Assembly (NCBI RefSeq): GCF_033100135.1
Contig: NZ_CP136920.1
Location: forward strand, 1,860,001 to 1,924,000
Direction of reading: 5' to 3'
From: Rubellicoccus peritrichatus
GTDB taxonomy: Bacteria > Verrucomicrobiota > Verrucomicrobiia > Opitutales > Cerasicoccaceae
DNA: 64,000 nt
Position numbers and translations under genes: made by a program. Under the pieces are notes generated by a model. It made no database searches. It was not told the origin of the DNA and saw only the letters and a program-made list of their open reading frames with translations. Position 1 is the stretch's first letter. Each line of letters begins with the position of its first letter. This document shows positions 59,694-64,000 of this stretch, one piece after another.

Positions 59694-60905
59694 ATGTATT
59701 TTCGAAAAATCATCCTCGGGCTTTCTTTGGCGGTTCTGGCTGTCAATCTCTCGGGACAAGAGGCGGCAGCTCCGGGGACAGCCTTTGTTTTTGAAGGCAA
59801 AGTGGTTGAGGTGAACTCGGATCTGACACCAGACGTTAACCGGGGGCAGGTGATTTCAGGGACCTTGCGTTTAGTCGCTCAGCCCGAGCCAGTGGAAAGT
59901 GACGATGCTCGCCGGCTGGTTTATGCCAATGCCATCACGGCGGCAGAGTTCACTCTGGATCAGAATTATGTGGCGACTTATGCAGGCAGCCTGCGGCAAG
60001 GAGAGGATTATGTTGCGCTTGTCGACAGTGGCGAGCGGACGGATGATCCCGATTTGTACTCGTTTCACATTCCGGTCACCGGAGATACTTTGAAGGATGA
60101 GTATGTTGCCCTATGGTTGGAGATCTTTCTGAGCGAAGATACCGGCACCATGATTGATTCTGATGGGCTGACGGGGGAAACGCCGGAATATGACGACGCA
60201 TGGTTTTACCTCACCTTTTATTCTTCAGCCGGAGGTGTTCAAGCGGTGGTCTCGGGAGAGATCACACAGTTTTTTATCTGGGATGGCGATCTTCCCGAGC
60301 AGCCGGACCAGGTCGATTACGAAGCCATGATTCTTGAACTCGACGAGACCTTGAGAGCCAAAGATGCCGAGATTGCGACGCTCAAGGAACTCCTGGAGCG
60401 GGCCCGGGCTGAGCTGGTCAGCCGCAATGCGATTATCGACCAATTGAAAAGTTCGCTGGCAGACTATGAGTCCGGCACTGCTGAGCAGAAGCTGGTTTCC
60501 GAAAACCAGGGTCTGCGAAATCAGCTTCAGGAAGCCCGGGCCTCACAAGCTGCATTGGGATCCGCTATGAAACAGCTATCCGACAAAGAGAAAAACTTTA
60601 ATCGTGAAATCCAGACCCTGCAGGCCGAGAACGCCGCCCTGCTAGCAAAACTCAACGCACCTGTCGAGATGCCGCAGCCAGCCAGTGAAGCTTATGCCGC
60701 TCCGCTTTTCACCCCAGGCATTGTTGAGGCGGATGAGCCTGATTTACCAGTAGCCCCCGTATTCACCACTTCAGGGGATGAACTGAACTTGCCTCAGGAT
60801 GACATCGGGCCTGTCGAAGTTTCCACAGCCGTGGATGCTGAAGCAGGTGACGAAGAAGAGGATGAAACGAATCGCAGGCCGAGTCGTCGCGGTCCACGTC
60901 GATAA
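59694..60905 (+). CDS. Exported coiled-coil protein of unknown function
   Basis: 403 residues with signal peptide (MYFRKIILGLSLAVLAVNLSGQ). Residues about 25-205 form a beta-rich domain (AFVFEGKVVEVNSDLTPDV, GQVISGTLRLVAQPEP). Residues about 210-320 are a long coiled coil (ILELDETLRAKDAEIATLKELLERARAELV...). The C-terminus is Pro/acidic and ends RRPSRRGPRR. No family recognised. The next gene starts 6 bases after the stop, so an operon with the MurQ-like gene is likely. Confidence 0.78.
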   Translation: MYFRKIILGLSLAVLAVNLSGQEAAAPGTAFVFEGKVVEVNSDLTPDVNRGQVISGTLRLVAQPEPVESDDARRLVYANAITAAEFTLDQNYVATYAGSLRQGEDYVALVDSGERTDDPDLYSFHIPVTGDTLKDEYVALWLEIFLSEDTGTMIDSDGLTGETPEYDDAWFYLTFYSSAGGVQAVVSGEITQFFIWDGDLPEQPDQVDYEAMILELDETLRAKDAEIATLKELLERARAELVSRNAIIDQLKSSLADYESGTAEQKLVSENQGLRNQLQEARASQAALGSAMKQLSDKEKNFNREIQTLQAENAALLAKLNAPVEMPQPASEAYAAPLFTPGIVEADEPDLPVAPVFTTSGDELNLPQDDIGPVEVSTAVDAEAGDEEEDETNRRPSRRGPRR

Positions 60906-60911
60906 ATCACG

Positions 60912-62441
60912 GTGAACGCAATTGAGCAAGCAGACGCTTTCCTCGCGGTTGCCGACCAGTTTAAGCTTGGCGAGCTGCCGACCGAACAACCTCACTTGCT
61001 GACGCAGGATTTGTCAAAGCAGGCGCTTCAGGATTTGCCTGCTGCATTTGGGGCTTTGAAGCAGGTTGACTTGATGGCGATTAGACGCTTGCGCGGATAT
61101 GCTCCGGGGATAATGCAACTTGCCGATGCGATCGGAAAAACAATCGACGAGGACGGTCGAATATTCATTGCCGGTTGTGGTGCGACGGGTCGGCTTGCCT
61201 TGACGATCGAGACTTTGTCACGTCGGGCGGCTTTGGGTGATGAGCTGAAGGAGCGCGTTATCGGCTTCATGGCTGGTGGTGATGCCGCGCTTATTCGTTC
61301 GCTTGAAGGCTTTGAAGATTATCCTGAATACGGAGCCCGGCAATTACTGGAATTGGGATACACTGCGAAAGATTTACTGATTGGTGTGACCGAAGGTGGG
61401 GAAACTTCTTTTGTTATTGGTGCGACTGAAGCGGCTGTTGTTGATGGCGGTCGTAGTCCCTGGTTCTGCTATTGTAACCCGGATGAATTACTCTACAAAG
61501 CGGCGGCGAGATCTGAAGCCGTGATTGAAAATAACAATATCGAAAAATTGAATCTAAACGTCGGGCCAATGGCCCTGGCTGGAAGCACTCGCATGCAAGC
61601 CACGACAGTTCAGATGGTGGCCGTTGCTCTGGCATTGCGCTATTATGATCGCAGTGGGTTCATTGCCGCAGAGTTAGAGAAGCTTACGACCATGGCTGAG
61701 TCATTGAACTACGAAGTCATGATTCCGTTTACCGAATATGAAGCACGCCATTATCGTGATGGCGGCCATGTACTTTATCACACAGACATTTTCGGCATGA
61801 CGGTTTTGACGGACACGACGGAAAGAGCCCCGACTTTCAGCTTGCCGCCGTTTGAGAACTTTCAAGCTCCGGGTCAGCCGGCTTCACTCTGTTATCTATC
61901 GCTTGAAGTTTATGAGGATGCTGCGTCAGCCTGGGACGGACTATTGGAGCGCTCTCCAAGAACCCTTGAGTGGGATGGTGTGACGGATGTTGCTGGTTAT
62001 GGTTATTTCCTTGGTTTTGATATATCATCGAAAGCAAAATCCATTCGTGAACAGCGCCTTCAAAAGCAGGCGGACATTTTTTCCATCGAACGTATCGGGG
62101 CTGGGATCTCAATGGCACTTGGACCGTGCCATACCACTATTGAAACAGTGGATGACGAGTTCTGGAAAAATATTATCCTCAAGCTCCTGCTTAATGCGCA
62201 TTCGACTTTGATCATGGGCAGGCTTGAGCGTTACGAAGGTAACCTCATGACCTGGGTTAAGCCAAGTAACAACAAACTCATCGACCGCGCCATACGTTAC
62301 ATCTGCCGACTCTTCGAACAGCGCCATGACACTCAGTTGGACTATCGTAAAGTTTGCTATAAGCTCTTTGATATTCGTGAGACACTTAAGCCTGATGAAC
62401 CTATTGTCCTGAGAACGCTTGATGCATTGGAAAACCAATAG
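60912..62441 (+). CDS. MurQ/GCKR-family SIS-domain protein (putative N-acetylmuramate 6-phosphate etherase-like)
   Basis: 509 residues from GTG 6 bases after the previous stop. It has the SIS-domain pattern of MurQ: GRIFIAGCGATGRLALTIETLS, EGFEDYPEYGARQLLELGYTAKDLLIGVTEGGETSFVIGATE, NLNVGPMALAGSTRMQATTVQM. MurQ (about 300 residues) cleaves the lactyl ether of MurNAc-6-phosphate to recycle peptidoglycan; the 500-residue form with a second SIS-like half resembles glucokinase regulatory proteins. The ribose-like lactate-binding stretch is conserved, so etherase activity is possible but not certain. Symbol withheld because of the length difference. Confidence 0.85.
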   Translation: MNAIEQADAFLAVADQFKLGELPTEQPHLLTQDLSKQALQDLPAAFGALKQVDLMAIRRLRGYAPGIMQLADAIGKTIDEDGRIFIAGCGATGRLALTIETLSRRAALGDELKERVIGFMAGGDAALIRSLEGFEDYPEYGARQLLELGYTAKDLLIGVTEGGETSFVIGATEAAVVDGGRSPWFCYCNPDELLYKAAARSEAVIENNNIEKLNLNVGPMALAGSTRMQATTVQMVAVALALRYYDRSGFIAAELEKLTTMAESLNYEVMIPFTEYEARHYRDGGHVLYHTDIFGMTVLTDTTERAPTFSLPPFENFQAPGQPASLCYLSLEVYEDAASAWDGLLERSPRTLEWDGVTDVAGYGYFLGFDISSKAKSIREQRLQKQADIFSIERIGAGISMALGPCHTTIETVDDEFWKNIILKLLLNAHSTLIMGRLERYEGNLMTWVKPSNNKLIDRAIRYICRLFEQRHDTQLDYRKVCYKLFDIRETLKPDEPIVLRTLDALENQ

Positions 62442-62450
62442 ACATTCAAT

Positions 62451-62729
62451 TTAACGAAACTTTTGCTTATGGATGTGCCAGGTATTGAGCAGAGGCTGGC
62501 GCATGTTCTTGGGGATTTCTTTTGAGAAAGCCAGAGTGATATTGTTGGACTGCCGGACTCCATAGATTGCCCCAGATTCGATCGCTTCGCTTTCCAGCTT
62601 ATCCTTCAACGTGGATAAGAAAGGAGATGGTATTTTCTGAGAAGAATGCTGTCGGATTTCGCCTTGTCTGATTTCAATGACAAATGCGGTTCCAGGAAGA
62701 AAACGACGAATTGTAGAGGCTATTTTCAT
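62451..62729 (-). CDS. DUF3634-like small protein
   Basis: 92 residues, MKIASTIRRFLPGTAFVIEIRQGEIRQHSSQK. The pattern (a strand with VIEIRQGEI, then FLSTLKDKL, GVRQSNNITLAFSKEIPKNMRQPLLNTW) resembles DUF3634 domains found across Proteobacteria and Verrucomicrobiota. Function unknown. It is convergent with the MurQ-like gene, 9 bases between stops. Confidence 0.7.
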   Translation of the reverse strand: MKIASTIRRFLPGTAFVIEIRQGEIRQHSSQKIPSPFLSTLKDKLESEAIESGAIYGVRQSNNITLAFSKEIPKNMRQPLLNTWHIHKQKFR

Positions 62730-63060
62730 CTAGATCGTGGGATTCGTGAAAAAGATGTTTTCTGGATACATTGATCATTGGCACTGCCTTTTAAAGACAT
62801 TTTTTTGCGACATCGCCTAAATCCGGACTATTGTTCTTTGTCATAGGAATGTGCGTCACGAAAATGCATCTCACTGGCAATGGGCCTGCGCTTGATGGAT
62901 ATATCGTTACTCACTTTGAGGTGATATTGACGACCTTGCGAGAGATATGAGTTTCATTAAAAAACGTTTTGCGGTAAAATAACATATTTCTTGACTGATA
63001 GTCAAATACAGTTAAGCCTGCTACAATGCCGAACCATATGATTGATGGAGGATGGAAAAT
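62730..63060. other. 331-base intergenic region with palindrome before the sulfatase gene
   Basis: No gene seen. It contains a perfect inverted repeat TTGACT-gat-AGTCAA at 62991-63005 and a TACAAT hexamer at 63022-63027, the latter spaced 25 bases from the TTGACT arm, so not a standard promoter pair. A GGAGG ribosome binding site (about 63047-63051) precedes the sulfatase ATG. The palindrome is a possible operator for the sulfatase. Confidence 0.55.
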
Positions 63061-64000
63061 ATGAAAACAAGGCGAGCGTTTCTACGGGACAGCATGGCGG
63101 TTTCGGCCATGGCTGCCATTGGGCCAGCGTTTACTCGGGGAAAAGATAAAAAGCAGCCTAATTTGCTTTATGTTTTTCCAGACCAGTTTCGCCGGGAGGC
63201 GATGGGCTTTTGGCAAAATAGCGAATACTCGGGCGCCTTACGTACAACCACCGATCCAGTGTTTACACCGACGCTTGATAAGCTGGCGCAGGAGAGCATT
63301 GTCTTTACCCAGGCGGTTAGCACATGCCCAGTCTGTAGTCCGCATCGCGCCATGCTGATGTCTGGCATGTATCCCTGGCAAAACGGTGTAGTCAATAATT
63401 GCCATAAGAGTCGATCAGACAGTCTCCGTCATGACATTGAGTGTTTTACGGATGTACTGATGAACGCAGGTTATGAGACTGCCTATATTGGGAAAACTCA
63501 TTGGGAGCGAAATGAACCTCTTTTTGATAAGATGGGCAACTATGTCGGTTCGACAACAGCGCCTGGTGGAAATTATATGAATGATTACGACACCTATATT
63601 CCCGAGGGCGGTGGCCGCCACGGGAACGGTTATTGGTTTCAGTGTGTGAAGGATGTGCACAAGGATCCGCGAGTGTATTCCAGTGATTCTTCTCGGGTAG
63701 GTGGCAAGAGAGATGGCGAACAGTATCGGCCGAAAATCTATTCACCGCAGCTAGAGGCTGATGTATTAATTGACTACATCGGCAATGAGCAGGGCCAGCG
63801 AGATTCAGCTAAACCTTTCTGTGCAGTCTGGTCGCCGAACCCGCCTCACAATCCATATGATGCAGTCAAGGATTGTGATGAAGAGGCTTACCATGAGCAT
63901 TACGAAGGTAGAGATGATCTTTTGAATCGTCCGAATGTCGAAGTGGATGAAAAAAGCGAAGCGTTGGCAAAAAAACGAGCCCCGTTTTACTTTGCTAATG
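63061..64000 (+). CDS. Tat-exported arylsulfatase family protein (partial, N-terminal 313 residues)
   Basis: The frame is open from ATG at 63061 to the window edge. The N-terminus MKTRRAFLRDSMAVSAMAAIGPA has a twin-arginine-type signal. The sulfatase domain follows: NLLYVFPDQFRREAMGFW (metal binding), VFTPTLDKLAQESIVFTQAVSTCPVCSPHRAMLMSGMYPWQNG, YIGKTHWER and WSPNPPHNPYD. The maturation motif is Cys92-Ser-Pro-His-Arg; the family consensus is CxPSR, so His replaces Ser at position 4 but the Cys expected to become formylglycine is intact. The family desulfates polysaccharides, fitting with the GH86 enzyme. The C-terminus is outside the window. Confidence 0.93.
   Translation, partial: MKTRRAFLRDSMAVSAMAAIGPAFTRGKDKKQPNLLYVFPDQFRREAMGFWQNSEYSGALRTTTDPVFTPTLDKLAQESIVFTQAVSTCPVCSPHRAMLMSGMYPWQNGVVNNCHKSRSDSLRHDIECFTDVLMNAGYETAYIGKTHWERNEPLFDKMGNYVGSTTAPGGNYMNDYDTYIPEGGGRHGNGYWFQCVKDVHKDPRVYSSDSSRVGGKRDGEQYRPKIYSPQLEADVLIDYIGNEQGQRDSAKPFCAVWSPNPPHNPYDAVKDCDEEAYHEHYEGRDDLLNRPNVEVDEKSEALAKKRAPFYFAN

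Overview
The window looks like chromosomal DNA of a marine, algal-polysaccharide-degrading member of the Verrucomicrobiota, probably the Opitutales/Puniceicoccaceae side. The evidence is two secreted proteins with PEP-CTERM tails ending in a Leu-Arg-Arg-Trp-Arg type basic patch, a Rho factor with a very long low-complexity N-terminus, a GH86 agarase/porphyranase, a sulfatase, a NaChBac-type sodium channel and several secreted proteins with an aromatic repeat. The phylum is an inference; no rRNA or tRNA gene was seen.

Layout. 1-3793 (minus strand): a heavy-metal RND efflux operon led by a small cysteine-rich secreted protein, then outer-membrane factor, adaptor and a CusA/CzcA-type pump cut by the left edge. 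3998-7811: a DMT transporter and the large secreted GH86 enzyme with a carbohydrate-binding module. 8510-19805: housekeeping genes (mutS, an HD phosphohydrolase, coaE, rho, lpdA) and a secreted propeller protein. 19910-24707: phosphoglycerate-mutase family gene, PEP-CTERM gene, a scar made of an oadA 5' fragment fused to a mutase 3' fragment, a second PEP-CTERM gene, then intact oadA. This is the footprint of an old tandem duplication followed by a deletion. 24772-33685: dienelactone hydrolase, small lipoprotein, alkaline phosphatase plus amidase, DUF4136 lipoprotein, mdh, voltage-gated sodium channel, a propeller-Ig-aromatic-repeat protein and an ankyrin protein. 33769-38363: nifJ overlapping a dihydroorotate-dehydrogenase-like gene. 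38535-45500: a TetR regulator and a complete RND tripartite pump; matching inverted repeats lie in front of both, suggesting one regulon. 46139-49405: class I ribonucleotide reductase large subunit behind two NrdR boxes.

49606-57663 is a surface-glycan cluster: acylneuraminate cytidylyltransferase, YhcH-family protein, a GT-B-like protein, a GT2-DUF115 fusion, a methyltransferase and a STELLO-like glycosyltransferase. From about 50.9 kb to 57.7 kb the sequence is richer in A and T than its surroundings, as expected for transferred surface-glycan genes. 57762-64000 holds a PhoD-type phosphatase, a third aromatic-repeat protein, a coiled-coil exported protein, a MurQ/GCKR-family sugar phosphate protein, a DUF3634-like protein and the start of a sulfatase.

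Intergenic regions carry several perfect or near-perfect inverted repeats (8291-8420, 18213-18278, 28035-28132, 45533-45612) and a five-unit tandem repeat (28845-28956). No CRISPR array, complete insertion sequence or prophage was found. The most unusual points are the duplication scar, the aromatic repeat module shared by three unlinked secreted proteins, the cysteine-rich protein heading a metal pump whose adaptor lacks its hairpin, and the STELLO/DUF115 glycan cluster.
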